Positions 25,380 to 34,242 of a DNA stretch of 44,190 nucleotides are shown piece after piece (within the stretch, counting starts at the first letter, position 1; every line of letters begins with the position of its first letter). The stretch lies in assembly GCA_003134505.1 (NCBI GenBank), contig PLBK01000052.1:1-44190 (forward strand), given 5' to 3'. The position numbers and the translations under genes are program-made. The DNA comes from Actinomycetota bacterium (GTDB lineage: Bacteria; Actinomycetota; Thermoleophilia; Gaiellales; Gaiellaceae). The notes under the pieces are model-generated. The model was not told the DNA's origin and did no database searches. It saw only the letters and a program-made list of their open reading frames with translations.

Positions 25380-26228
25380 ATGTCCGACGACTCACTCGCA
25401 GCCGCCCGCCGTGCGGCCGACGAGCTGCGCCGTCGCACCGGTTTCGACAGTTTCGACGTCGCGCTCGTCCTCGGCTCGGGCTGGAAGGAAGCGGCCCGCA
25501 CGATCGGCCGGCCCATCGCCGAAATCGCGGCCACCGACCTGCCCGGCTTTCTCCCGCCCGCGGTGGAGGGCCACGAGGGGCGCATTCAGGCCATCGATCG
25601 AGACGGTCGACGCGTGCTCGTCTTCCTCGGCCGCTCGCACCTCTACGAGGGCCGCGGCGTGGCCCCGGTCGTGCACGGCGTCCGCACGGCTGTCGCAGCC
25701 GGCTGCCGCATCGTCGTGCTGACCAACGCCGCGGGGGCGATCGACACGAGTTTCCACCTGGGCGAGCCGGTGCTGATCCGCGACCACATCTCGATGACCG
25801 GGATCTCGCCGCTCGTCGGCGCGCAGTTCATCGACCTCACCGATCTGTACGCCGAACGGCTCCGCGCGGTGGCACGCGGGGTTGACCCGACCCTCCGCGA
25901 GGCCGTCTACGCCCACTGGCCCGGGCCGGCCTTCGAGACGCCCGCCGAGATCCGCATGCTGCGCACGCTCGGCGCCGACCTGGTCGGCATGTCGACGGTG
26001 CCGGAAGCGATCGCCGCGCACGCGCTCGGTGCGGAGGTGCTGGCGCTGTCGCTGGTCACGAACCCGGCCGCAGGGCTCGGCGAGGCGAAGAGGCTCTCCC
26101 ACCTGGACGTGATCGCCACGGGGGAGGCGGCGGCGCCGAGGTGCGCGGCTCTGCTCGTGGCCGTGCTGGATCAGATCGGCAGGCCGAGCTCGTCCAGCGA
26201 CTCCCCGAGCTCGGCAACGTCGCGATAG
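25380..26228 (+). CDS. Purine nucleoside phosphorylase (PNP/MTAP family)
   Basis: The 282-residue protein belongs to the trimeric nucleoside phosphorylase family that cleaves purine nucleosides with phosphate. Visible marks are LVLGSGWKEAA (phosphate loop), GRSHLYEG, VLTNAAGAID, DHISMTG, the GPAFETPAEIRML segment, VGMSTVPEAIAAHALG and LVTNPAAG. Members include PNP and methylthioadenosine phosphorylase; the LVTNPAAG asparagine favours PNP. The last ~15 residues (RPSSSSDSPSSATSR) are low complexity and encoded opposite the end of the HAD gene, 58 bases overlapping. It is transcribed from a leaderless promoter shared with the divergent gamma-glutamyltransferase-like gene. Confidence 0.9.
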   Translation: MSDDSLAAARRAADELRRRTGFDSFDVALVLGSGWKEAARTIGRPIAEIAATDLPGFLPPAVEGHEGRIQAIDRDGRRVLVFLGRSHLYEGRGVAPVVHGVRTAVAAGCRIVVLTNAAGAIDTSFHLGEPVLIRDHISMTGISPLVGAQFIDLTDLYAERLRAVARGVDPTLREAVYAHWPGPAFETPAEIRMLRTLGADLVGMSTVPEAIAAHALGAEVLALSLVTNPAAGLGEAKRLSHLDVIATGEAAAPRCAALLVAVLDQIGRPSSSSDSPSSATSR

Positions 26229-26834
26229 ACGCGGAAGGCTCCGGCGCGGGTCAGCTCGTCCTCGCCGTAGCCGCCGCTCAGCACGCCGATCGAGAACATC
26301 CGGGCCCGGCGCGCAGCCAGCAGGTCCCGGGTGGCGTCACCGACGACGTAGCACTCGGCGGGGGCGATGCCGATCCGTTCCTGACACGCGAGGAACAGGT
26401 CGGGCTCCGGCTTCGCGCGCTGGACGTCGCCGCGCTCCACCACGACCGTCTCCGGCCCGACGCCGAGGGCCTCGAGCGACTCGTCGATCTCGGGCCGCCG
26501 GCCGGACGTGGCGATCCCGTGCGGAATGCCCTTCTCGCGCAGCTCGCGCAGGAGCTCGACCCCTCCCGGCAGCGGCCGGCGGTCCGGGAGCAGCTCGCGG
26601 AAGAGCTCGCCGTGCCGCGTGTTGCAGCTCCTCCGTCTCCTCGGCGGACAGCGGCCGGCCGATCTCGCGGGCGACGGCCCGGGTGAACAGCCCTCCGCTC
26701 ATCCCGATCCGCCGGTGGATCCGCCAGCCGTCGATCGGCAGCCCCGCTTCGGCCAGCGCGCGCTGCCACGCGTAGACGTGCGCGTAGACCGTGTCCACGA
26801 GCGTCCCGTCGAGGTCGAAGATCAGCGCACGCAC
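26171..26834 (-). pseudogene. HAD-family phosphatase with a one-base frameshift
   Basis: The N-terminal part reads RALIFDLDGTLVDT (motif I with the nucleophile aspartate) and runs in frame to about base 26620; the C-terminal part, one frame off, reads LPGGVELLRELREKGIPHGIATSGRRP (motif II), AKPEPDLF (motif III lysine) and YVVGDATRDLL (motif IV). The whole is 664 bases, one more than a multiple of three, and removing one G near 26615-26620 restores a continuous ~220-residue phosphatase. All four catalytic motifs survive, so it is either a recent frameshift or a sequencing error. GTG 26834 is used as start. It follows the BTAD regulator gene by 28 bases on the same strand, and its 3' end overlaps the phosphorylase. 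Confidence 0.8.
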
Positions 26835-26862
26835 GTCCGCCGAGAAGCCTATGCCCGCTGGG

Positions 26863-28641
26863 TCAGCTCGGTTCTTGGACCGCCACCCAGACCTTGCCGT
26901 CGCCGACCGCGAGCGCCGAGCGCACGGTCGGCCGCAGCTTGACCGTCCTGACGACTCTGGCGGCCCGCGGATCCACCCTCAGGAGATCGCCACGCACGTC
27001 CACCACCCAGAGCGCGCCCGCGCCGTACGCGACGTCGAGGGGAAACGCACGCATTGGCACCCTCGCCGTGACGCCGTCGGGACCGACCTGCACGAGCTGC
27101 CCGGTGCCCACGTAGAGAATGAGCCAGAGAGAGCCCGCGGCCGGTACAGGTGCGGCCACGGGGTAGCCGAGGGCCACATCGGAAGCGCGGAGTTCAGGCG
27201 GCTCGCCCGGCACGCCGAGGACGGCGCGGACGGTCAGGAGGGCCTCGTCCTGGGTCGCGACCCAGACGTTCTCGTCTCTCGCGGCCAGCCCTACTGGTGT
27301 AGGGATGGCGACCTTCGCCTTCACCGCGCCCGTGGCGGGGTCGACCCGCAGCAGCTCGTTCCCGCGCGTGACCCAGACGGCGTTGCTGCCGACCGCGATC
27401 CAGTTCACCGGGCGGGCCACGGCGTTCTCCGCCGCCAGGCGCAGGGTCTCCTCGGGAGCGTTCAGCGCCGGATCAATCCGTGTCACCGTGCCTTCGGAGC
27501 CGTTCGCGACCCAGACCGACCCGAAGCCGGTGGCGATGTCCCGGACGCCCGCACCTACGCCGATCACCGCCACGACCTTGCGCGTTCTCGCATCGATGCG
27601 GGCGACGGTGCCGTCGTTCGTGTTCGCGACCCAGACCGAACCGAACCCGAAGGCGAGCGCCTCGGGTTGGGCTCCGAGCGGCATCGGCGGCACGTCCGCG
27701 ACGAGGCTTCCGCTGCCGGCGTCGACGACGGCGACCGAATCGGCGTTGACGCCGACCTTTCCGCCGCCCAGGCCGAGGGCGATCCCGACTGCCGCGCCGG
27801 CGGCGGCGAGCACGGCGACAGCGCCCCAACGCCGGCGCGACCGGCCGCCGGGCCGGGCCACCGCGTCGACCACCGTCGCCGGGGGTATGGGCCGCTCGAC
27901 CCGACCGAGCGTCGGATCCTGCTCGAGAATCGCGCGCTCGAGCTGCTTGAGCGCCTCGCCGGGCTCGAGCCCGAGCTCGTCGCTGAGAAAGCGCCGGCCC
28001 CTGCGGTAGGCGTCGAGCGCCTCGGCCTGGCGTCCGGACCGGTAGAGCGCGAGCATCAGCTGGCCACGCAGGCGCTCGCGAAGCGGATGGTCTACAACGA
28101 GCGCGCTGAGCTCGGGGACGAGCTCGCCGTCCGCTCCGAGCGCGAGCTGCGCGTCGAACCGGTCCTCCATCATGCCGGCGCGGATCTCGGCGAGGCGCAG
28201 CCGCTCCCGCCGGACGAACGGCAGCCCGTCGAGGTCGGCAAGAGGAGGGCCCCGCCAGAGCTCGAGCGCAGCGCTCAGGTGAGTCGATGCCATCAGCGGC
28301 TCGCCTCCGAGGAGCGCCTCTTTCCCGCGCTCGGCCAGCTCCTCGAAGCGGCGCGCGTCGAGCGAATCTCCGTCGACCCCGAGTGTATAGCCGGGCACGC
28401 GAGTGACGATTCGATCCGGGCCGAGGAGCTTCCGCAACGCGGAGATGTAGCCCTGCAGCGCCGTCGAGGCCGTCTCGGGAGGCGTCTCGCCCCAGATCGC
28501 GTCGATCAGGTCGTCCCGCGAGACGACGCGGTTCGCGTGCAGGAGCAGCGCTGAGAGCAGCACGCGCTGCCGGCTTCCGCCGATCGTGAGCAGCCGGCCG
28601 TCCTTCTCGACCTCGAGCGGGCCGAGGATTCGAAACTCCAT
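26863..28641 (-). CDS. Membrane-anchored BTAD transcriptional regulator with an extracytoplasmic beta-propeller
   Basis: The 592-residue protein has four parts. Residues 1 to ~92 form an OmpR-type winged helix (ISALRKLLG recognition region, VPGYTLGVD wing). Residues ~95-243 are a bacterial transcriptional activation domain of the SARP/AfsR type (DARRFEELAERGKEAL to LERAILEQDP). RSRRRWGAV then leads into one membrane helix at ~272-294. The remaining ~300 residues are a beta-propeller of repeats like GFGSVWVANTNDGTVARID, outside the cell by the positive-inside rule. Such a layout resembles one-component membrane regulators of the ToxR/CadC kind. GGAGG lies four bases before ATG 28641 and TACGGT 17 bases farther is a possible -10 box. 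It is divergent from two secreted propellers. Confidence 0.88.
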   Translation of the reverse strand: MEFRILGPLEVEKDGRLLTIGGSRQRVLLSALLLHANRVVSRDDLIDAIWGETPPETASTALQGYISALRKLLGPDRIVTRVPGYTLGVDGDSLDARRFEELAERGKEALLGGEPLMASTHLSAALELWRGPPLADLDGLPFVRRERLRLAEIRAGMMEDRFDAQLALGADGELVPELSALVVDHPLRERLRGQLMLALYRSGRQAEALDAYRRGRRFLSDELGLEPGEALKQLERAILEQDPTLGRVERPIPPATVVDAVARPGGRSRRRWGAVAVLAAAGAAVGIALGLGGGKVGVNADSVAVVDAGSGSLVADVPPMPLGAQPEALAFGFGSVWVANTNDGTVARIDARTRKVVAVIGVGAGVRDIATGFGSVWVANGSEGTVTRIDPALNAPEETLRLAAENAVARPVNWIAVGSNAVWVTRGNELLRVDPATGAVKAKVAIPTPVGLAARDENVWVATQDEALLTVRAVLGVPGEPPELRASDVALGYPVAAPVPAAGSLWLILYVGTGQLVQVGPDGVTARVPMRAFPLDVAYGAGALWVVDVRGDLLRVDPRAARVVRTVKLRPTVRSALAVGDGKVWVAVQEPS

Positions 28642-28703
28642 CGCGTCGCCTCCGGTCGCGACCGTACCACGGCGAAAGAGAAATCAGCACAGGAGCAGGG
28701 ATT

Positions 28704-28721
28704 CTTTAGCGGTCCTTTAGC
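28704..28721. promoter_or_regulatory. CTTTAGC direct repeat with 11-base period, probable SARP-type site
   Basis: CTTTAGC occurs at 28704-28710 and again at 28715-28721, separated by GGTC, so the heptamers repeat every 11 bases. SARP regulators bind heptamer direct repeats with four-base spacers next to a -10 region. A weaker third match, TCTTAGC, is at 28738-28744. The site lies between the BTAD regulator and the divergent propeller gene. Confidence 0.5.
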
Positions 28722-28766
28722 GCATCGACCGGTGATTTCTTAGCAGCTCGGTGTTTCCTCCGGCCC

Positions 28767-29810
28767 ATGCACAGACGCCGCACACTCATCGCCGCGCTCG
28801 CCCTCTCAGCCGCGTGCCTCGGGCTGCAGGCAACGGGCGCCCAGGGCACGGCCCCCGGCCGGGACGGACGGATCGCGTACTACCGCTACCGGCTCCAGAA
28901 CGATCCACTCTGGAGCGAGATCTACGTCACGAACGTCGACGGATCCGGAGCCCACAAGGTCTCGCACGCGCCCGACGGGTTCCAGGATGAAGCTCCCGAC
29001 TGGGCGCCGGACGGGTCGCGGATCGCGTTCCAGCGTTGTCCGCCGGGGAATGGTCGCTGTACCGTCTGGACCACGAAGCCCGACGGAAGTGGCGAGACGC
29101 AGCTCACCCCGCCCTGCCCACCGGGCAAGAGCGTCCCGGCCTGCCCGGACGACACCTCGCCGGCCTTCTCTCCGAACGGCCGAGAAATCGCGGTCTCCCG
29201 GTACGGGCTGCCGCCGCTACGGGGGCTCGTCGTCGCGGACACGAACCTCCGGCACCCGCGCCTCGTCTACGGGTTCCACGGCGCGGCCGGCGCGCCCGAC
29301 ATCTCGAGCCCGACCTGGGCGCCGAACGGGCGGCGGCTGGCATTCATCGTCTACAACGACAACGGGAGACGATGGAAGCCGGTGAACGGGTGGGCGATCT
29401 TCGTCGTCGGCGTCGACGGCAGCGGGTTGCATCGGATCACGAGCTGGCGGGTCTCGCCGCCGGGGACCGAGGCGACCGGAAAGATCGACTGGTCGCCGGA
29501 CGGCGCGCGCATCCTGTTCCGAAGCGGCACGGGAAGCGACGCCGGACGGGGCGAGGGCAACCTCTTCACGGTCGAGCCGGACGGCACGGGCCTCCGCCGG
29601 CTGACGAACTTCGGGCAGTTCGGCGGCGTGCTGCGGGCCGGCTCGTACTCGCCCGACGGGCAGTCCATCCTCTTCGCCACCGACCTCGGCGCCTCGGCGC
29701 CGGCGCGCGATCTTCCCGACGTCTTCGTCATGCGCGCGGACGGCACCGACATTCGACCCGTGACCCGCGCCCCGAACTGGGACGCGGATCCAGACTGGGG
29801 GACAGGTTGA
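28767..29810 (+). CDS. Secreted TolB-like beta-propeller protein 1
   Basis: The 347-residue protein has a signal peptide (RRR at 3-5, hydrophobic to about residue 20, cleavage near ATGAQG). The rest is a propeller of five visible PD40/TolB-type repeats, each with a W/Y-SPDG-R-I-F core: DWAPDGSRIAFQR, AFSPNGREIAVSR, TWAPNGRRLAFIV, DWSPDGARILFRS and YSPDGQSILFAT. Such domains bind proteins or peptidoglycan partners; no catalytic domain is attached. There is no lipobox. It has no obvious ribosome binding site. It is transcribed away from the BTAD regulator and its stop overlaps propeller 2. Confidence 0.82.
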   Translation: MHRRRTLIAALALSAACLGLQATGAQGTAPGRDGRIAYYRYRLQNDPLWSEIYVTNVDGSGAHKVSHAPDGFQDEAPDWAPDGSRIAFQRCPPGNGRCTVWTTKPDGSGETQLTPPCPPGKSVPACPDDTSPAFSPNGREIAVSRYGLPPLRGLVVADTNLRHPRLVYGFHGAAGAPDISSPTWAPNGRRLAFIVYNDNGRRWKPVNGWAIFVVGVDGSGLHRITSWRVSPPGTEATGKIDWSPDGARILFRSGTGSDAGRGEGNLFTVEPDGTGLRRLTNFGQFGGVLRAGSYSPDGQSILFATDLGASAPARDLPDVFVMRADGTDIRPVTRAPNWDADPDWGTG

Positions 29811-30850
29811 AAGCAAGAATCGTCATCCTCTCCGCGCTCGTTGCCGCCTCGATCGCCGCGGGCATGGGCTACGCCGCGACGCCGCAGACGCACCTGGCGG
29901 GAACGCTCGCATTCACCGGCGAGCCGCCGGTCGGCCGGTCGCAGATCTTCCTCGCCCGTCCGGACGGGACGATTAAGCAACTGACGCACGCGCAGTACAG
30001 CCTGTCGGCGCTCTCGTGGTCGCCGGACGGCTCCCGCCTGCTCGTCTTCGAGTTTCACCCGCCCGCCGATACCGAGGTGAGCGTTCTGAACGCCGACGGC
30101 TCGTGGAACGCGACGGTGAGTGCACACGTCGACAACCGTCCGCACTGGTCTCCGGACGGCAAGCGGATCGCGTTCCAGCGCCGACGGGCGATCTACGTCG
30201 TCCGGGATGACGGCTCGCTCCACCGCGTCGGTCATCCCGAGCTGCGCCTCGCGGGAAACGGCGCGCCCTCGACGCTCGGAGGCGGTCTCTCCTGGGCGCC
30301 CGACGGGACGCGGATCGCGTACGTCGGCACGCAGAAGGGCCGGCCGGCGCTGTTCGTCGTGCCGACCGACGGCTCTGCGCCTCCGACGGCGATCTACGCC
30401 CCCAAGTCGGGCGGCAGCCTGTACGACGAGCCGGAATGGTCGACAGACGGCACCCAGATCGCATTCACTGCTCCCGGCGGCATCTATGTCGTCAAGCCGG
30501 ACGGCACCGGTCTGAAACGCCTGCGGGCCGGGCGCTACTTCGGGGCGGTCTGGTCGCCGCGTTCCTTGCTGATCGCCTTCGTCGGCGCTCATGCGAACTA
30601 CCTGATGACGAGGGACGGGACTCACATGAAGCGGTTGCCGGGCTGCGTGTGCACGAACGTGTACCCCGGGTTCGAGCAGCGGCTGAGCTGGTCGTCGGAC
30701 GGGGGAGAGATCGCCTACTCCGGTGGCGTCGGGCCGCACGCGGACGGCGGGATCTACTACGTCGACATCGACGGGTCAGGCGCGACGCGCGTTGCCTACT
30801 CGTCAAATTTCGCGTATTACGGGCCGATCTGGCGTCCAGGCGGCCATTGA
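29807..30850 (+). CDS. Secreted TolB-like beta-propeller protein 2
   Basis: The protein is 347 residues, the same length as its upstream neighbour, and probably arose by duplication with strong divergence. A signal peptide covers residues 1 to ~24 (KAR at 2-4, [17 protein letters not shown]). Six repeats are visible: [59 protein letters not shown] and [18 protein letters not shown] cysteine pair lies near residue 283. TTG 29807 overlaps the previous stop (TTGA) and has GGGGGACA just upstream; the same frame is open far upstream but is a shadow of propeller 1. Function unknown; likely made together with propeller 1. Confidence 0.78.
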   Translation: MKARIVILSALVAASIAAGMGYAATPQTHLAGTLAFTGEPPVGRSQIFLARPDGTIKQLTHAQYSLSALSWSPDGSRLLVFEFHPPADTEVSVLNADGSWNATVSAHVDNRPHWSPDGKRIAFQRRRAIYVVRDDGSLHRVGHPELRLAGNGAPSTLGGGLSWAPDGTRIAYVGTQKGRPALFVVPTDGSAPPTAIYAPKSGGSLYDEPEWSTDGTQIAFTAPGGIYVVKPDGTGLKRLRAGRYFGAVWSPRSLLIAFVGAHANYLMTRDGTHMKRLPGCVCTNVYPGFEQRLSWSSDGGEIAYSGGVGPHADGGIYYVDIDGSGATRVAYSSNFAYYGPIWRPGGH

Positions 30851-30857
30851 CGGCTGG

Positions 30858-30945
30858 TACCCTGTGTCCAGACCGCAGCCTCGGCCGCACGCGTGGCTTC
30901 CTACGCGACGTGCTGGGACTGCGGAGACGTCTACACGGAGGTTGC
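30858..30945 (+). promoter_or_regulatory. rpsO promoter and structured leader
   Basis: TGGTACCCT at 30855-30863 is a good extended -10 element, placing the start near 30870 and leaving a ~75-base leader. In it CCGCAGCC (30873-30880) pairs with GG-a-CTGCGG (30916-30924, one bulged A), and CGCGT (30890-30894) pairs with ACGCG (30903-30907). S15 leaders in several phyla fold to bind S15 and repress translation; this one may do so. CGGAGG lies just before ATG 30946. Confidence 0.45.
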
Positions 30946-31215
30946 ATGACTCTCACCAAGGAAGCGAAGCAGGAGATTTTCGGCAAGCACGGCCGCCACG
31001 GCTCCGATACGGGGTCGACGGAGGTCCAGGTGGCCCTTCTCACGACCCGCATCAACGAGCTCACCGAGCACATGCGCGCGCACCCGAAGGATCACCACTC
31101 GCGGCGCGGCCTGCTCAAGCTCGTGGGACGCCGCCGCCGGCTGCTCGACTACCAGCAGCGGACGAATGTCGAGGGCTATCGCGCCCTGATCAAGGAGCTC
31201 GGCCTGCGTCGTTAG
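30946..31215 (+). CDS. rpsO: 30S ribosomal protein S15
   Basis: The 89-residue protein binds 16S rRNA early in 30S assembly. It shows the full family pattern: [38 protein letters not shown], then [26 protein letters not shown] with the rRNA-contacting HHSRRGL segment. CGGAGG is five bases before ATG 30946; the same frame is open far upstream inside the propeller gene but that is a shadow. It is followed by pnp after ~100 bases, the universal pairing. Confidence 0.97.
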   Translation: MTLTKEAKQEIFGKHGRHGSDTGSTEVQVALLTTRINELTEHMRAHPKDHHSRRGLLKLVGRRRRLLDYQQRTNVEGYRALIKELGLRR

Positions 31216-31236
31216 GCGCGAGTGAAGACCAGACCC

Positions 31237-31298
31237 GGAGAGTGGAAGTTTGAGCGAGTCCCGGCAGGAGTCGAGGCTGACTCAAACCTCCACTCTCC
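31237..31298 (+). promoter_or_regulatory. Long pnp leader hairpin, likely RNase III site
   Basis: Eighteen-base arms 31237-31254 (GGAGAGTGGAAGTTTGAG) and 31281-31298 (CTCAAACCTCCACTCTCC) pair with one mismatch around a 26-base loop, 19 bases before the pnp ATG. A long double-stranded stem here is the classic target in which RNase III cuts and PNPase then destroys its own message. Confidence 0.75.
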
Positions 31299-31317
31299 AG
31301 AAGAAGTGGAGGACAAC

Positions 31318-33765
31318 ATGAGCATTGCCACCGAGCAGCCCACATCGGTCTCGGTGACCGTCGGAGACGAGGAGATCGTCTTCGAGACAGGCAAGCTGGC
31401 CAAGCAGGCCGACGGCGCCGTCCTCGTCCGCTCGGGCGACACGATGGTGCTGGCGACCGCGCAGGGGCGGATGGAAGCGCGCGAAGGCGCGGACTTCTTC
31501 CCGCTCACGGTCGACGTCGAGGAGCGCATGTACGCCGCCGGGAAGATCCCCGGTGGCTTCTTCAAGCGCGAAGGACGGCCGACCGAGCGCGCGATCCTGA
31601 CCGCACGAATGATCGACCGCCCGATCCGGCCGCTGTGGCCGAAAGGGTTCCGCAACGAGGTGCAGGTGATCTGCACGACGCTCTCCGCCGACCTCGTCAC
31701 CCCGCACGACATCCTGTGCATCAACGGCGCCTCCGCGGCGCTGATGATCTCGCCGCTGCCGTTCCTGGGGCCGGTGGGCGGCGTCCGCATCTCGCTCATC
31801 GACGGCGAGCTCGTCATCAACCCGACGCTGCAGGCGATCGAGGAGTCATCGACGCTCGACCTGATCGTCGTCGGCACGAAGGACGGCCTGACGATGGTCG
31901 AGGCCGGTGCGTCCGAGGTGCCCGAGGAGACGCTCCTCGAGGCGTTCGAGGTCGCGCATCGCGAGATCGTCAAGCTCTGCGACGCCCAGATCGAGCTTCG
32001 CGAGCGGGTCGGCAAGCCGAAGTGGCTCGACCCCGAGCTGACCGCCGAGCTGAAGGAGAGCCACGGCGACCGTATCCGCGAGGAGATCCAGGTGCACGGC
32101 CTCCGCGAGGGTGGCGCCGTGATCGAGGCGATCGAGGACGAGCTGGCACCCGAGCTGACGATGGAGTCCACCGAGGACGACATCCTCAGGCGGGCCCAGG
32201 TCCGCTCGAGTCTCAACGCCGTCCTCGAGTCGCTCCGCATGGAGGCCGTCCAGGCCCCGGTGCGCCAGCAGTTCGAGCAGGACCTGACGGCGCTCACCGA
32301 GGCCGAGCAGGACTCGAAGGAGCTGAAGTCGGCGAAGCGGTCGCTGCTCTTCGATCGCATCCTGGAGCAGGCACAGCTGCCGTTCCCGGTCGGGCCGACA
32401 CCCGCCGAAGGCGAGACGCCCGTCAAGGACCAGATGACCAAGCAGTTCCTGAAGCGGTCCGCGGACGCGATCTACAAGGACCTCGTCCGGAAGAAGATCG
32501 CGGTCGACAAGCGCCGCCCCGACGGCCGTGGCAGCGAGGACATCCGCCCGGTCACGTGCGAAGTCGGCGTCTCGCCGCGCACGCACGGCTCGGCACTGTT
32601 CACACGAGGCCAGACGCAGATCATGTCCCTGCTGACGCTCGGCACGGCCAAGGAAGGCCAGCGCATCGACGACCTCTCGCTCGAGGCCGAGCGCCGGTTC
32701 ATGCACCACTACAACTTCCCGCCCTACTCGGTCGGGGAGACAGGCTTCATGCGTGGCCCGAAGCGCCGCGACATCGGCCACGGCGCACTTGCGCAGCGGG
32801 CGCTCGAGGCCGTGATCCCGTCGCCCGAGGACTTCCCGTACACGATCCGGATCGTCTCGGAGACGCTCGAGTCGAACGGCTCGTCGTCGATGGGCTCGGT
32901 GTGCGGATCGACGCTTGCCCTGATGGACGCCGGCGTACCGATCAAGCGACCGGTGGGCGGCATCGCCATGGGCCTCGTCAAGGAGGGCGACGACTACGTC
33001 ATCCTCACCGACATCCAGGGCGCCGAGGACCACCTCGGTGACATGGACTTCAAGGTCGCCGGGTCCCGCGAGGGCATCACCGCCCTGCAGATGGACATCA
33101 AGATCACCGGCGTCACGCAGGAGATCATGCGCTCCGCACTCGAGCAGGCCAAGCGGGCACGCGAGTTCATCCTCGACAAGATGGCCGAAGCGCTGCCCGA
33201 GACCCGCTCGGAGCTCCGGGAGCACGCGCCGCGGATCTCGACGATCAAGATCAATCCCGAGTTCATCGGGATGGTGATCGGCAAGGGCGGCGAGACGATC
33301 CGCGGGCTCGAATCCGACTACGACGTGCAGATCGACATCGAGGAGGACGGGACGATCCTCGTCTACGCGACCGAGGGCACCAAGTCCGAGGCCGCGATCG
33401 CCGCGATCGACGCGCTGACGAAGACGCCCGAGGTGGGGGACACCTACACGGGCAAGGTCGTCAAGACGACGCAGTTCGGCGCCTTCGTCGAGCTCAAGAA
33501 GGGCACGGACGGGCTGCTCCACGTCTCGAACGTCGGGCCGGGCCGCGTCGCGCACATCGAGGACGTGATGTCGCGCGGCGACGTGCTCGACGTGATCGTG
33601 CAGGAGGTCGACAAGGAGCGCGGCCGGATCGGGCTCAAGCTCGTCGCGAAGCACGAGAACGGATCGCTCGTCCAGCCCGAGGAGCTGATCGAGCGGGCGA
33701 AGAACGCGCCTCCGCGCGAGCGCGAGGAGGAGCGGCCGCGGCGCGGCGGCCGTGACCGCAGGTAA
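31318..33765 (+). CDS. pnp: Polyribonucleotide nucleotidyltransferase (PNPase)
   Basis: The 815-residue 3'-5' phosphorolytic RNase has two RNase PH domains (first with [24 protein letters not shown] and [24 protein letters not shown]; second with [37 protein letters not shown] and the active-site [21 protein letters not shown]), an alpha-helical linker, a KH domain ([15 protein letters not shown]) and an S1 domain ([18 protein letters not shown]). It ends in an Arg-rich tail. ATG 31318 has GGAGG five bases upstream; the open frame back to 31222 reads through the leader hairpin and is rejected. Confidence 0.97.
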   Translation: MSIATEQPTSVSVTVGDEEIVFETGKLAKQADGAVLVRSGDTMVLATAQGRMEAREGADFFPLTVDVEERMYAAGKIPGGFFKREGRPTERAILTARMIDRPIRPLWPKGFRNEVQVICTTLSADLVTPHDILCINGASAALMISPLPFLGPVGGVRISLIDGELVINPTLQAIEESSTLDLIVVGTKDGLTMVEAGASEVPEETLLEAFEVAHREIVKLCDAQIELRERVGKPKWLDPELTAELKESHGDRIREEIQVHGLREGGAVIEAIEDELAPELTMESTEDDILRRAQVRSSLNAVLESLRMEAVQAPVRQQFEQDLTALTEAEQDSKELKSAKRSLLFDRILEQAQLPFPVGPTPAEGETPVKDQMTKQFLKRSADAIYKDLVRKKIAVDKRRPDGRGSEDIRPVTCEVGVSPRTHGSALFTRGQTQIMSLLTLGTAKEGQRIDDLSLEAERRFMHHYNFPPYSVGETGFMRGPKRRDIGHGALAQRALEAVIPSPEDFPYTIRIVSETLESNGSSSMGSVCGSTLALMDAGVPIKRPVGGIAMGLVKEGDDYVILTDIQGAEDHLGDMDFKVAGSREGITALQMDIKITGVTQEIMRSALEQAKRAREFILDKMAEALPETRSELREHAPRISTIKINPEFIGMVIGKGGETIRGLESDYDVQIDIEEDGTILVYATEGTKSEAAIAAIDALTKTPEVGDTYTGKVVKTTQFGAFVELKKGTDGLLHVSNVGPGRVAHIEDVMSRGDVLDVIVQEVDKERGRIGLKLVAKHENGSLVQPEELIERAKNAPPREREEERPRRGGRDRR

Positions 33766-33798
33766 CAGCGCGGTGACCGGCTAGCCGGAGCAGCGATC

Positions 33799-33824
33799 GG
33801 GGGCGCGGCGCAGGCTGCGCCCCC
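33799..33824 (+). terminator. GC-rich hairpin after pnp
   Basis: GGGGGCGC and GCGCCCCC form an eight-base stem (two more inner pairs possible) 33 bases after the pnp stop, between convergent genes. Only a weak T content follows. Confidence 0.5.
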
Positions 33825-33873
33825 GTCGCGTTCCGGTCAGAAGTAGGCCGGCTGGGCTCCGCGCCAGCTGGGC

Positions 33874-34236
33874 TCAGCCGGATTGCAGCGTGACGATCGT
33901 CGCCACGTAGGCGAGCACGTCCTTCTCGTCCTGGCCCTTGACGATGCCGGCGGGCATCGTGTTGCCGCCCCCGTCGATCTGCGCCTTCACGCGGGCGATC
34001 GAGATCGGCAGGCCGACGAGCCGCGGCCCGATGCCGCCGCCCTTGCCGTTCTGGCCGTGGCAGGAGGCGCAGCTGGTCGAGAAGACCGTCTCGCCGCGAT
34101 ACTGGTCGCCGAGCTTGACGGAGCCGCCCGCGATCTTGGGCAGGCCGGGCTTGGCCGGATGCCACTTCGCGAGCCCGAACGCCGTGCCCGAGACCGCGAC
34201 GAACAGGACGAGCGGGATGAGGACGAGCCTGGACAC
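33874..34236 (-). CDS. Membrane-anchored monohaem cytochrome c
   Basis: The 120-residue protein has one N-terminal membrane helix (residues ~4-22) with no clear cleavage site, then a short linker and a class I cytochrome c domain: CASCH haem-binding motif at C56, C59, H60, and the sixth ligand probably M94 in GNTMPAGIV. It should face the outside of the membrane and pass electrons between membrane complexes. GTG 34236 is chosen because TACGAT lies exactly six bases upstream and the membrane helix starts right there; a longer frame from 34272 would overlap the divergent gene start. It is divergent from a four-helix protein with paired histidines. Confidence 0.88.
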   Translation of the reverse strand: MSRLVLIPLVLFVAVSGTAFGLAKWHPAKPGLPKIAGGSVKLGDQYRGETVFSTSCASCHGQNGKGGGIGPRLVGLPISIARVKAQIDGGGNTMPAGIVKGQDEKDVLAYVATIVTLQSG

Positions 34237-34242
34237 GTAGCG

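Noticed and set aside
31222-31317. A longer pnp start at GTG 31222
   Set aside because: It would translate through the 18-base leader hairpin, while ATG 31318 has a good GGAGG and the family N-terminus.
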